From contig JAGQXA010000100.1 in the NCBI GenBank assembly GCA_020436865.1, forward strand, positions 1 to 7,133: a DNA stretch of 7,133 nucleotides, read 5' to 3'. Below, in pieces: positions 1 through 5,761 of this stretch (position 1 is the first letter of the stretch; each line of letters starts with the position of its first letter). Under the pieces are notes generated by a model. The model was given only the letters and a program-made list of their open reading frames with translations. It had not been told where the DNA came from and did not search any database. The DNA comes from Saprospiraceae bacterium. GTDB taxonomy: Bacteria; Bacteroidota; Bacteroidia; Chitinophagales; Saprospiraceae. Made by a program: the position numbers and the translations under genes.

Positions 1-891
1 ATTGTTGTTGACGATCAGTTGATTGCCCTCCGTGGTAAAAATGTCGATCACCAGCGGATGGTCGTTGGAGGCGATATTGTGTTTGACCGCGTTCTCGACC
101 AACAGTTGAAGCGAAAGCGAGGGTATGAGGTAGCGATGGTACAGGGGGGCCACGTCGACGTTGAGTTCGAGCGCGTTGCCATAGCGGGTTTTCAGCAGTT
201 GGTAGTAGGAGCGGATGAAGTTGATCTCGTTTTCCAGGGCGCTAAGCGCCTGCTGGTTGCTGAACAGCAGGTAGCGATACACTTTGCTCAGCTCGTCGAG
301 AAAGCGCCCCGCCCGTGGCGGATCTTCCGCGATCAGGGAGGAAAGGGTATTGAGGCAATTGAAAAGGAAATGCGGATTGATCAGGTTCTTCAGCGATTCG
401 AACTCCTGATATTCGGCCAGTTGCTCCAGGCTGCGGACGTCGTCCTTGCTCTCTTTGTACTTCAGGAAGGTATAGTCGGCTTCCAACAGGGTTTCCACCA
501 GAAAACACAGGCCCAGGCTGAGCAAGAGCCCCAGTTGTACGTCGGCGCCTTCCCAGCGATACCCCAGGATGCCGGCCCGATCGTACACGCAGAACAGCGA
601 CAGCACAAAACCTGAGGCCAGTAGCAGCAGCGCAACGACCTGAAGCGAAAGGCGCAGGCCGGTTTGATCGAGCGTGCCGAAGGCCTGCCTCAGGCGCCGG
701 TTCAGCAGGCAGTGCAAATACCAGGCGACCAGCCCCGGCAGGCAGATCAGCGGAATGGACAACAGCCAGATCTGTGGATCGCGGAAGATCTCTTCCTCAA
801 AGAGCAGGTAGTTCAGAGCGATCCAAAGGATGGGAGCGGTAGCCAGAAAAGCGTACCATTCCAATTTGCCGACCGATGCCCACTGCCTCAT
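1..891 (-). CDS. LytS/YehU-family sensor histidine kinase, C-terminus cut by window edge
   Basis: This is a membrane sensor kinase of the LytS/YehU type, expected to pass phosphate from a His to a LytTR response regulator. The 297 codons visible are open to the left edge with no stop, so the end of the ATPase domain is missing. Four hydrophobic segments lie near residues 12-31, 41-60, 81-102 and 118-136. A short linker leads to the His_kinase domain with NPHFLFNCLN (acceptor His174), then LDELSKVYRYLL. The ATPase N box is canonical: LLVENAVKHN at 263-272. The start is set by ATGA: its ATG (891-889) overlaps the TGA stop of the upstream kinase gene, implying translational coupling. The two proteins align through the kinase core and look like paralogues. 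The input signal is unknown; no periplasmic sensor domain is visible. The family call is firm from the motifs; the partner regulator is inferred. Confidence 0.93.
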   Translation of the reverse strand, partial: MRQWASVGKLEWYAFLATAPILWIALNYLLFEEEIFRDPQIWLLSIPLICLPGLVAWYLHCLLNRRLRQAFGTLDQTGLRLSLQVVALLLLASGFVLSLFCVYDRAGILGYRWEGADVQLGLLLSLGLCFLVETLLEADYTFLKYKESKDDVRSLEQLAEYQEFESLKNLINPHFLFNCLNTLSSLIAEDPPRAGRFLDELSKVYRYLLFSNQQALSALENEINFIRSYYQLLKTRYGNALELNVDVAPLYHRYLIPSLSLQLLVENAVKHNIASNDHPLVIDIFTTEGNQLIVNNN

Positions 892-1943
892 TTCCATACC
901 GTTTCGTTCGTATCGATGAAGGGGATCACGATGGTGCGGCGGCCGCTTTCCTCCTGTACAGTGATCAACGGCTGGTGGAGGAGCCGGTACTTTCGGATCA
1001 GTTCATCCAGTCTTTCTTCGCGATCGGTTCTGTCACTCATTATTTTTGGGTTGATCGAGTGCCGCACTTGCAGCGTTCCATCCGCTTCCGATCGGATCTC
1101 GATGGTCAGGGGCCGCTGCCTGGTCATGCTGTTCTCCCGGATGGCATTCTCCACGATCACCTGCAGGGTCAGGGCAGGGAGGGTGCGTTCGAGGTATTCG
1201 GGAGCGATCTGAATGTGGGTTTGCAACGATTCGCCGAAGCGGACCTGCAGCAGATAGAAATACGATCGCAGAAACTGAACCTCTGTACTGAGCGGCGCCA
1301 GCTGATCGGCTTCCGTGCGCAACATGTAGCGATACACCTTGCTCAGTTCGTCGAGAAAGCGTTCGGCGGCAGCGGTATCCTCCTCGATCAGGCTGGACAG
1401 CGAATTCAGGCTATTGAACAGGAAATGCGGATTCACCTGGCTTTTCAGGCCCTGCAGCTGGCTTTGCTGGAACTCCTGCTGCAAGCGCTCCTTCCGGCGC
1501 AGGTTGGCCTTCCATTCCTCGAAGCGGGAGATCCCCTCGAAGAGAAAGCTGAGAAAGATATTGACAAACCCGAGTCCGATGTAAGCCCACACGAACCGGC
1601 TTTGATCCATGCGGTACCGGAAAAAGGGAATGCCTTCGAACAGCTTGAAGATCAGCAGCAACACCAGCCCGGACATGATCAGATACACGGCGATCATAAA
1701 GAACAGTTTCTTGCCGGTTTCCGACTCCCGGGAGAAGCGATGCTTCATCGTAACGGCCCACCAGCCACAGGCGGTGAAATACAATCCGAACACGACACAG
1801 GTCAGCAGGGTGGCGGTCAGGAAGATGCGGAACTCGGCAAAAAGGGCGCTTCCCATAGCCCCATAACTCAGGATGACCGATACTGGCAATAGTATCAGCA
1901 GAAGTATAAAATAATCTTTGCCGGTATATTTCGGTAGTTCCAT
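888..1943 (-). CDS. LytS/YehU-family sensor histidine kinase with degenerate ATP-binding domain
   Basis: This 351-residue protein has four membrane segments (about 10-28, 38-59, 80-101, 117-135), a charged, Gln-rich probable coiled coil (139-165), and a His_kinase domain with VNPHFLFNSLNSLSSL (acceptor His173) and FLDELSKVYRYML. The ATPase part is unusual. The N box reads VIVENAIRENS rather than the family's ENAVKHN, so the usual His is Glu. The Gly-rich stretch expected before the KYRLL segment reads DREERLDELIRKYRLL, with no GxGL. ATP binding may therefore be weak or lost, and the protein could be a phospho-acceptor or regulatory partner of the kinase encoded downstream, whose gene overlaps by 4 bases. 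I chose the ATG at 1943-1941 because the first membrane helix follows at once; an upstream extension to 2147 adds 68 residues that do not look like protein. No strong Shine-Dalgarno is seen. Kinase family is certain; reduced catalysis is inference. Confidence 0.92.
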   Translation of the reverse strand: MELPKYTGKDYFILLLILLPVSVILSYGAMGSALFAEFRIFLTATLLTCVVFGLYFTACGWWAVTMKHRFSRESETGKKLFFMIAVYLIMSGLVLLLIFKLFEGIPFFRYRMDQSRFVWAYIGLGFVNIFLSFLFEGISRFEEWKANLRRKERLQQEFQQSQLQGLKSQVNPHFLFNSLNSLSSLIEEDTAAAERFLDELSKVYRYMLRTEADQLAPLSTEVQFLRSYFYLLQVRFGESLQTHIQIAPEYLERTLPALTLQVIVENAIRENSMTRQRPLTIEIRSEADGTLQVRHSINPKIMSDRTDREERLDELIRKYRLLHQPLITVQEESGRRTIVIPFIDTNETVWK

Positions 1944-2054
1944 ATCCGGTTTGAAAATACTGCTTTTCCCAGCTTGGAGCGGCGGTTTCTGCACCGAATT
2001 GTCTAAAACACAGAATGAACTGCTTTTTTCGACAGATGGCGATAAAAGCGTTAT

Positions 2055-2083
2055 GGAACGCCTGCAAAATGGGCCGGAACGCC
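2055..2083 (+). repeat. Direct repeat GGAACGCC, 21-bp period; possible LytTR operator
   Basis: GGAACGCC occurs at 2055-2062 and again at 2076-2083, separated by 13 bp, a 21-bp period or about two helical turns. LytTR response regulators (AgrA, AlgR type) are known to bind pairs of roughly 9-bp direct repeats spaced about 12-13 bp. LytTR proteins are the usual partners of LytS kinases like the two encoded next door. The repeat is seen directly; its role as an operator is inference. Confidence 0.5.
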
Positions 2084-2093
2084 ACGTCCGGCC
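2072..2093. repeat. Inverted repeat GGCCGGA / TCCGGCC
   Basis: Perfect 7-bp arms (2072-2078 and 2087-2093) enclose an 8-nt spacer. The left arm overlaps the second copy of the GGAACGCC direct repeat. No T-run follows on either strand, so it is not an intrinsic terminator. It may be a protein-binding site or a chance GC-rich palindrome. Confidence 0.4.
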
Positions 2094-2148
2094 AGCGCAC
2101 AGTTCCAACGTTGACCGATAGCACAGCCTTGTTTTTTGCCGGTCCATT

Positions 2149-2180
2149 CTTGGGGAAACGGTTTTTTGCTTCTAACTTTA
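2149..2180 (+). promoter_or_regulatory. Candidate Bacteroidota-type promoter for the GAF-protein gene
   Basis: A -33-like CTTG (2149-2152) lies 20 nt before TAACTTTA (2173-2180), which matches the Bacteroidota -7 consensus TAnnTTTG except in its last base. Transcription would begin near 2187 and leave a leader of about 110 nt before the chosen start codon. It would also exclude the extreme upstream start at 2182. The call rests only on this match. Confidence 0.35.
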
Positions 2181-2282
2181 GTTGAACGGAATGCAGCCCT
2201 TGGGCGACAGATCCGTTCAATCCTCTCACATGATGAAGAAAAGGACCATTACCAACAAGGACCTCTATACCGTTTCCACTGC

Positions 2283-2290
2283 GGAAAGGA
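2283..2290 (+). promoter_or_regulatory. Ribosome binding site setting the GAF-protein start
   Basis: GGAAAGGA ends 5 nt before the ATG at 2296 and is the best Shine-Dalgarno-like sequence in the window. It supports that start over in-frame upstream candidates at 2182, 2191, 2230 and 2233, none of which has a comparable site. Confidence 0.6.
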
Positions 2291-2295
2291 TCATC

Positions 2296-4662
2296 ATGAG
2301 CGTGGACCGGTTTCCCTTTCCAACCGAATTCACGTTCAAACATGTGATCGAGCACTGGCGAACACGAGCCATACAGGAGGGTAGCGTGAGCAAAGCCCAG
2401 TTGGAGGCGTTGGAGGAGCGTTTGGCGAAGGCCCCTGAGCTGACCGGGTCCATCGACGATATTTCCATACTCGATGCGCATCAGGACACGCTCGAACTGA
2501 TGATCGCGCCTTTTTTTCCCATCCATTCCTGGAATACGGAGCTAAAGGCGCTCGGCAAGGCTTTTACCGAAGAGTTTTTCTATACCTCTCCCCGCTTCGA
2601 GCAGGTGATCGGCGACAAGGCGACCTTTGTCCTGAAAGAAGAGAGCGAAGAAAAGAAGAACCTGACTGTTTTCTGGCGACTCCTCTATTCTTACCGGGCC
2701 ATTCTCGGCAGGTATTACCAACGCTCCATGGTGGTCGATCAACCCATGATCTACACCATCCCGCACCTTCGGACGGGCCTCGACTGCTATTACAAGCTCA
2801 ACACTCACCCCACCTTCATTCAGATAGAGAACCTTCGACCGTTGCCCGAACTGGACGACGAAACCCTCGACTACCTCGTCGACAATTTCCACAACATGGA
2901 CCTGTGGATGGAGTACTTCCCGCCCGAGCATTTCCTGTTCAGCGGTTTCAGCATCCACAGTTTTGTCGATGTGACGGTCGAGGAAGCGGCGGCCAGGCTC
3001 GAGCATATCCTGCTCAGCCATCACGGCAGCATTACCGACGAGAGCTTCGACCAGCTGCAGAGAGAATTGCGGATCCTCTTCCGCCTGCCGGACATCCGCC
3101 TCGGACTGGCCTCCCTGCAGCGCAACGGCGCCCTGAACTTCCATTCCACAAAAAAAAGCTGGAACAGCCTGAAGATCCGGGAAGCGCCGGAAATGACGCG
3201 CGAGGCCATCGAAGGGTCCATTTACGGAAAAGTGCTCCGGGAAGGTCAGAACATCATTATCGAAGATATCGCCAACCGGAAAGACCCGTCGCCGGTAGAG
3301 TCGCAACTCCTGGCGCTCGGCGTGCGGAACGTCTCCCTTTCCCCTCTCTACTATCAGGATCAGCTGGTGGGCCTGCTGGAGATCAGCTCGAAAAACCCGG
3401 GCGACCTCCACCCACTCAGCTCTCACAAGATCCGCCAGGTCACCCAGTTCTTCGCCTGGGCCGTGCACGAAAACCGCGAGCGCTTCGAAAGCCGCATCCA
3501 ACGATTGATCAAGGAGAACTACACCGCCATCCACCCGACCGTGGAATGGCGCTTCCGGGAGGCGGCCATTCGCAGCCTCAACCAACAACAGCTTGGAGAA
3601 CCCGTGGAACCGGAGCCGATCTTCTTCGAAGAAGTATTCCCACTCTACGGCGCGGCAGATATCCGGGGATCGTCTAACCGGCGCAACGAATCGATCCGCG
3701 ACGATCTGATGGAGCATATGAACCTGGCCAGGGAATTGTTGGATCAGGTGAACCGGCACCTCCCTCTGAGCATCGTCGGCGAACTGGATTTCACCCTGAA
3801 AAAGAAGATCGAAGCGATCCGGAAGGGCATGAGCCCCGGCGACGAATCATCGACCATCGAGTTCATCCTGAACGAGGTCAACCCGCTTTTCCGGCATCTG
3901 CAGCAAACCCAGCCGGCCCTCCGGCCAATCCTGGATACGTTCATGCAGCGAACCCAGTCGGGAACGCAATTGCTCTATCAGAAGCGGAAAGCCTACGAAT
4001 CGAGCCTGCGTCTGATCAACGAAACGATCGCCGGGCATTTGCTCAAGGAACAGCAACAGTTGCAACAGGTCTTCCCACATTACTTCGAAAAGTACCAGAC
4101 CGACGGGGTGGAGTACAACATGTATATCGGCGCTTCTTTGGTGAAAGACCGGGAATTCGCCGGCGTCTATCTGCGGAACCTGCGCCTGCATCAGCTCATT
4201 TCCGCCTGTGAGATCGCCCGGAAGATCGCCGGGCTGCAACCCAAACTGGAGGAGCCCCTCGCGATCACCCAACTGATCCTGGTGCACAGCTCGCCGATCA
4301 ACATCCGCTTCCGCCAGGAGGAAAAGCAGTTCGACGTCGACGGAGCCTACAACGTGCGCTACGAGATCTTGAAAAAACGGATCGACAAGGCCGTCGTCAA
4401 GGGAACGGAAGAACGGGTCACACAGCCCGGTCACATCGCCGTGATCTACACGATGGACAAGGAGCGCGACGAATACGCCCGCTACATCGAATACCTGCAG
4501 GCCAAGGGGTTTCTCAGGAACGAACCGGAGCACCTGCTCGTGGAAGACCTGCAGGGGGTACAAGGCCTGAAAGCCATTCGGCTGGAGGTGGAACTGCAAA
4601 AAGCCTCTTCGCCCGAGGCCGCCGCGGAACGAATGGAATTAGCCAGAAAGCTGGGCGATTGA
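2296..4662 (+). CDS. Large GAF-domain protein of Bacteroidota type, function unknown
   Basis: This soluble-looking protein of 788 residues has no signal peptide or membrane segment. The N-terminal third (1-245) resembles no domain I can name. Residues about 250-395 form a GAF domain: a helix (FDQLQRELRILF), then IIIEDIANRKDPSP, the strand segment VRNVSLSPLYYQDQLVGLLEI and a closing helix. GAF domains bind small ligands or mediate dimerisation; the ligand here is unknown. After it come PTVEWRFREAA (414-424) and FFEEVFPLYGAADIRGSSNR (443-462), then a long helical region (about 465-600). The C-terminal section includes YNMYIGASL (607-615), YLRNLRLHQL (625-634) and FDVDGAYNVRYEILKKRIDKA (679-699). 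From memory these segments recur in Bacteroidota GAF proteins of similar size, but I know no assigned function. No kinase, GGDEF, EAL or HTH output domain is present, so it may act through protein contacts. The start is chosen by its ribosome binding site; the divergent kinase genes suggest, but do not prove, a signalling link. Confidence 0.85.
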   Translation: MSVDRFPFPTEFTFKHVIEHWRTRAIQEGSVSKAQLEALEERLAKAPELTGSIDDISILDAHQDTLELMIAPFFPIHSWNTELKALGKAFTEEFFYTSPRFEQVIGDKATFVLKEESEEKKNLTVFWRLLYSYRAILGRYYQRSMVVDQPMIYTIPHLRTGLDCYYKLNTHPTFIQIENLRPLPELDDETLDYLVDNFHNMDLWMEYFPPEHFLFSGFSIHSFVDVTVEEAAARLEHILLSHHGSITDESFDQLQRELRILFRLPDIRLGLASLQRNGALNFHSTKKSWNSLKIREAPEMTREAIEGSIYGKVLREGQNIIIEDIANRKDPSPVESQLLALGVRNVSLSPLYYQDQLVGLLEISSKNPGDLHPLSSHKIRQVTQFFAWAVHENRERFESRIQRLIKENYTAIHPTVEWRFREAAIRSLNQQQLGEPVEPEPIFFEEVFPLYGAADIRGSSNRRNESIRDDLMEHMNLARELLDQVNRHLPLSIVGELDFTLKKKIEAIRKGMSPGDESSTIEFILNEVNPLFRHLQQTQPALRPILDTFMQRTQSGTQLLYQKRKAYESSLRLINETIAGHLLKEQQQLQQVFPHYFEKYQTDGVEYNMYIGASLVKDREFAGVYLRNLRLHQLISACEIARKIAGLQPKLEEPLAITQLILVHSSPINIRFRQEEKQFDVDGAYNVRYEILKKRIDKAVVKGTEERVTQPGHIAVIYTMDKERDEYARYIEYLQAKGFLRNEPEHLLVEDLQGVQGLKAIRLEVELQKASSPEAAAERMELARKLGD

Positions 4663-4699
4663 AGGCGGATCCGAGCAGGAAAGACCGCTTACCAAAAAA

Positions 4700-4731
4700 T
4701 GCCGGTCAGGGGATCGGCAGGCGGGCTTTTT
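4700..4731 (+). terminator. Hairpin with T-run after the GAF-protein gene
   Basis: TGCCGGTC (4700-4707) pairs with GATCGGCA (4712-4719) as an 8-bp stem with one G-U pair and a 4-nt AGGG loop. A T5 run follows at 4727-4731, 7 nt past the stem. On the other strand the stem is directly followed by T6 (4699-4694), a better terminator geometry. It lies 37 nt after the GAF stop and could end that transcript or block antisense reading from the right. Confidence 0.45.
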
Positions 4732-4759
4732 GCATATCCGGCTTCCAACCCCTATTTTT

Positions 4760-4771
4760 ATCCGGATCGAA
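4760..4771 (+). repeat. 12-bp repeat ATCCGGATCGAA, copy before araC
   Basis: This sequence, which contains the 8-bp palindrome ATCCGGAT, ends 33 nt before the araC-type start codon. An identical 12-mer lies just past the end of that gene at 5662-5673. An earlier partial copy, TATCCGG, is at 4735-4741. A shared regulator site, for example for autoregulation, is possible. Confidence 0.4.
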
Positions 4772-4804
4772 ACCTGCAGAGCAGTTCAGTATGATCGACC
4801 GCGA

Positions 4805-5662
4805 ATGAACAGAGACATCATCGACATCAACGACTTTACCATTCTCGTGGAAGAAGCGCGGGCGGAGAAGCCGACCGTCGACTCCTGCTATTTCGACGAG
4901 CCGGTGATCGCCGTGGCCTTCTATGGGTCGGGCAACGTCAACCTCTCGGTCAGATATGCCGGCAAGCAACAGGTTTTCGACTACACCAAGGGGCTGGCGC
5001 TGTCGTTTTACGCCGACGAAAAGGTAGAGTTCGAGCATCGGGTCTCCGCGGAGCAGCCGCTGGAGTGCATCGTCGTGGCCACGGCCGCCCGCAACCTCGA
5101 GGATTTGCCGAACAGCGAAGGAGAGTTGTTCGGCGAGTTGCTGCACCAGTTGGTTCACCCAAAGGATCACTACGTCGAAGGGCCCCATTTTTTCATGACC
5201 CCGGAGATGCAGGCCATCGTCGACCAGGTTTTTCGCAACCAGTACGCGGGAAAAGCCAAAATGATGTTCTTCCGGAGCCAGATGACGGCCCTGCTGGCGC
5301 ATTTCTTCGGCCAGTTGTCCATGATGGCGGAAGAGACGATCCCGCCGACGGAACGGCAGAAACTGCAGCAGGCCAAAGAGATCCTGACGGGAAACCTCGA
5401 AACCCCTCCTTCCCTTTCCGAGCTCTCCCGGCAGATCGGCCTGAACACCTTCAAGCTCAAAAAGAATTTTAAAGAGTTGTTCGGCGTGCCGGTGTTCAAA
5501 TTCCTCCAGAACGAGCGGCTGAACAAGGCCCACGAATTGATCCGCGACCGGGGTTTCACCATCCAGGAGGCGGCCTGGGACGTCGGGTACGACAGCCTGA
5601 GTTCCTTTTCCAACGCCTTTTCCAAGAAATTCGGCTTCCGGCCCAGCGCGATAAAGCGGTAA
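4805..5662 (+). CDS. AraC-family transcriptional regulator
   Basis: This 285-residue protein has the AraC layout. The N-terminal part (1-175) is a probable ligand-sensing or dimerisation region that I cannot assign to a named domain; it is not clearly an arabinose-type cupin. The C-terminal part (about 187-285) carries two helix-turn-helix units: SLSELSRQIGLNTFKLKKNF (203-222), then TIQEAAWDVGYDSLSSFSNA (252-271) running into FSKKFGFRPSAIKR. The VGYDSLSSFSNAFSKKFGFRPS stretch is the classical AraC family signature. I prefer the ATG at 4805; an in-frame start at 4730 would add 25 residues that look non-coding and overlap the terminator hairpin. No clear Shine-Dalgarno is visible. The gene sits 99 bp before a DUF1772-NmrA pair on the same strand, whose upstream region has a two-turn direct repeat suited to an AraC protein, so that pair is its likely target. 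Effector unknown. Confidence 0.93.
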   Translation: MNRDIIDINDFTILVEEARAEKPTVDSCYFDEPVIAVAFYGSGNVNLSVRYAGKQQVFDYTKGLALSFYADEKVEFEHRVSAEQPLECIVVATAARNLEDLPNSEGELFGELLHQLVHPKDHYVEGPHFFMTPEMQAIVDQVFRNQYAGKAKMMFFRSQMTALLAHFFGQLSMMAEETIPPTERQKLQQAKEILTGNLETPPSLSELSRQIGLNTFKLKKNFKELFGVPVFKFLQNERLNKAHELIRDRGFTIQEAAWDVGYDSLSSFSNAFSKKFGFRPSAIKR

Positions 5663-5673
5663 TCCGGATCGAA
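5662..5673 (+). repeat. 12-bp repeat ATCCGGATCGAA, copy after araC
   Basis: This is identical to the copy at 4760-4771. Its first base is the last base of the araC-type stop codon, and its end overlaps the first TCGAACAA direct-repeat unit. It therefore forms part of the candidate regulatory region of the DUF1772 gene. Confidence 0.4.
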
Positions 5674-5697
5674 CAAATCGTACTCCTTTTCGAACAA
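5669..5697 (+). promoter_or_regulatory. Direct repeat TCGAACAA, 21-bp period; candidate AraC operator
   Basis: Exact copies at 5669-5676 and 5690-5697 are 21 bp apart from start to start. AraC-family activators commonly bind direct half-sites about two helical turns apart, next to or over the upstream promoter element. The second copy ends 22 bp before the -7 element at 5720, where a -33 element would be expected, and none is evident. This suits an activator-dependent promoter. The repeat is observed; binding is inferred. Confidence 0.5.
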
Positions 5698-5706
5698 GCC
5701 TCCGGC

Positions 5707-5720
5707 AGGGGTTGACCCCT
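5707..5720. repeat. 14-bp palindrome AGGGGTTGACCCCT
   Basis: The perfect arms AGGGGT and ACCCCT flank a 2-nt centre immediately before, and sharing one base with, the -7 element. In RNA the GGGG/CCCC core could form a short hairpin followed by AATTTTG, a weak terminator for araC. In DNA it could be an operator. The sequence does not decide between these. Confidence 0.4.
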
Positions 5721-5727
5721 AATTTTG
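5720..5727 (+). promoter_or_regulatory. Bacteroidota -7 element TAATTTTG for DUF1772-NmrA operon
   Basis: TAATTTTG is a perfect match to the TAnnTTTG consensus and lies 34 nt before the DUF1772 start codon. No TTTG is seen 19-23 nt upstream; a TTGAC at 5712-5716 is too close to serve. Transcription would start near 5734, giving a short leader. Confidence 0.45.
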
Positions 5728-5758
5728 TCTCATCATTTCGCCACAAAAAGATGAGACA
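5726..5758. repeat. Inverted repeat TGTCTCATC / GATGAGACA
   Basis: Perfect 9-bp arms (5726-5734 and 5750-5758) flank a 15-nt spacer. The left arm overlaps the end of the -7 element and the right arm ends 3 nt before the DUF1772 start codon. It could be a repressor operator across the transcription start. If transcription starts further upstream, it could also be a leader hairpin near the start codon. Confidence 0.5.
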
Positions 5759-5761
5759 GTC

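Larger units (their letters stand above)
1944..2295. promoter_or_regulatory. Divergent intergenic region between kinase operon and GAF gene
   Basis: This 352-bp stretch separates two divergently transcribed units and holds no convincing gene. From left to right it contains a short inverted repeat GCGTT/AACGC (2048-2052, 2057-2061), a 21-bp-period direct repeat, an inverted repeat overlapping the second copy, a candidate rightward promoter and a ribosome binding site. For the leftward kinase operon I found no good TAnnTTTG element; the nearest candidate, TATTTTCA on the minus strand, has two mismatches and lies close to the start codon. Confidence 0.7.

Noticed and set aside
19..1892. Long plus-strand open frames opposite the two kinase genes
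   Set aside because: They are mirror frames of GC-rich genes. Their proteins are Gln/Val/Arg-rich without domains, while the minus frame shows clear kinase motifs.
1944..2147. N-terminal extension of the upstream kinase to a start at 2147
   Set aside because: The 68 added residues are rich in Arg, Ser and Cys, match nothing, and would cover the intergenic region; the membrane domain begins right after the ATG at 1943.
2182..2295. Upstream start for the GAF protein
   Set aside because: The 38 added residues lack a ribosome site, the extreme start lies before the predicted transcription start, and GGAAAGGA precedes the ATG at 2296.
2511..2517. T7 run in the GAF gene as a slippage site
   Set aside because: It simply encodes Pro-Phe-Phe-Pro and is short; no evidence of an alternative product.
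1411..2526. 371-residue minus-strand open frame across the intergenic region
   Set aside because: It overlaps the upstream kinase gene in another frame and the GAF gene start, and its product has no recognisable domain.
2542..4599. Long minus-strand open frames (405 and 250 codons) opposite the GAF gene
   Set aside because: These are antisense shadows created by the codon bias of the plus-strand gene; no domain or ribosome site supports them.
4730..4804. Longer AraC-type start at 4730
   Set aside because: The 25 added residues overlap the terminator T-run and do not resemble the family's N-terminus.
4706..5746. 346-codon minus-strand open frame opposite araC
   Set aside because: It is the antisense of a clear AraC-family gene, with a low-complexity Arg/Gly/Leu-rich product and no family features.
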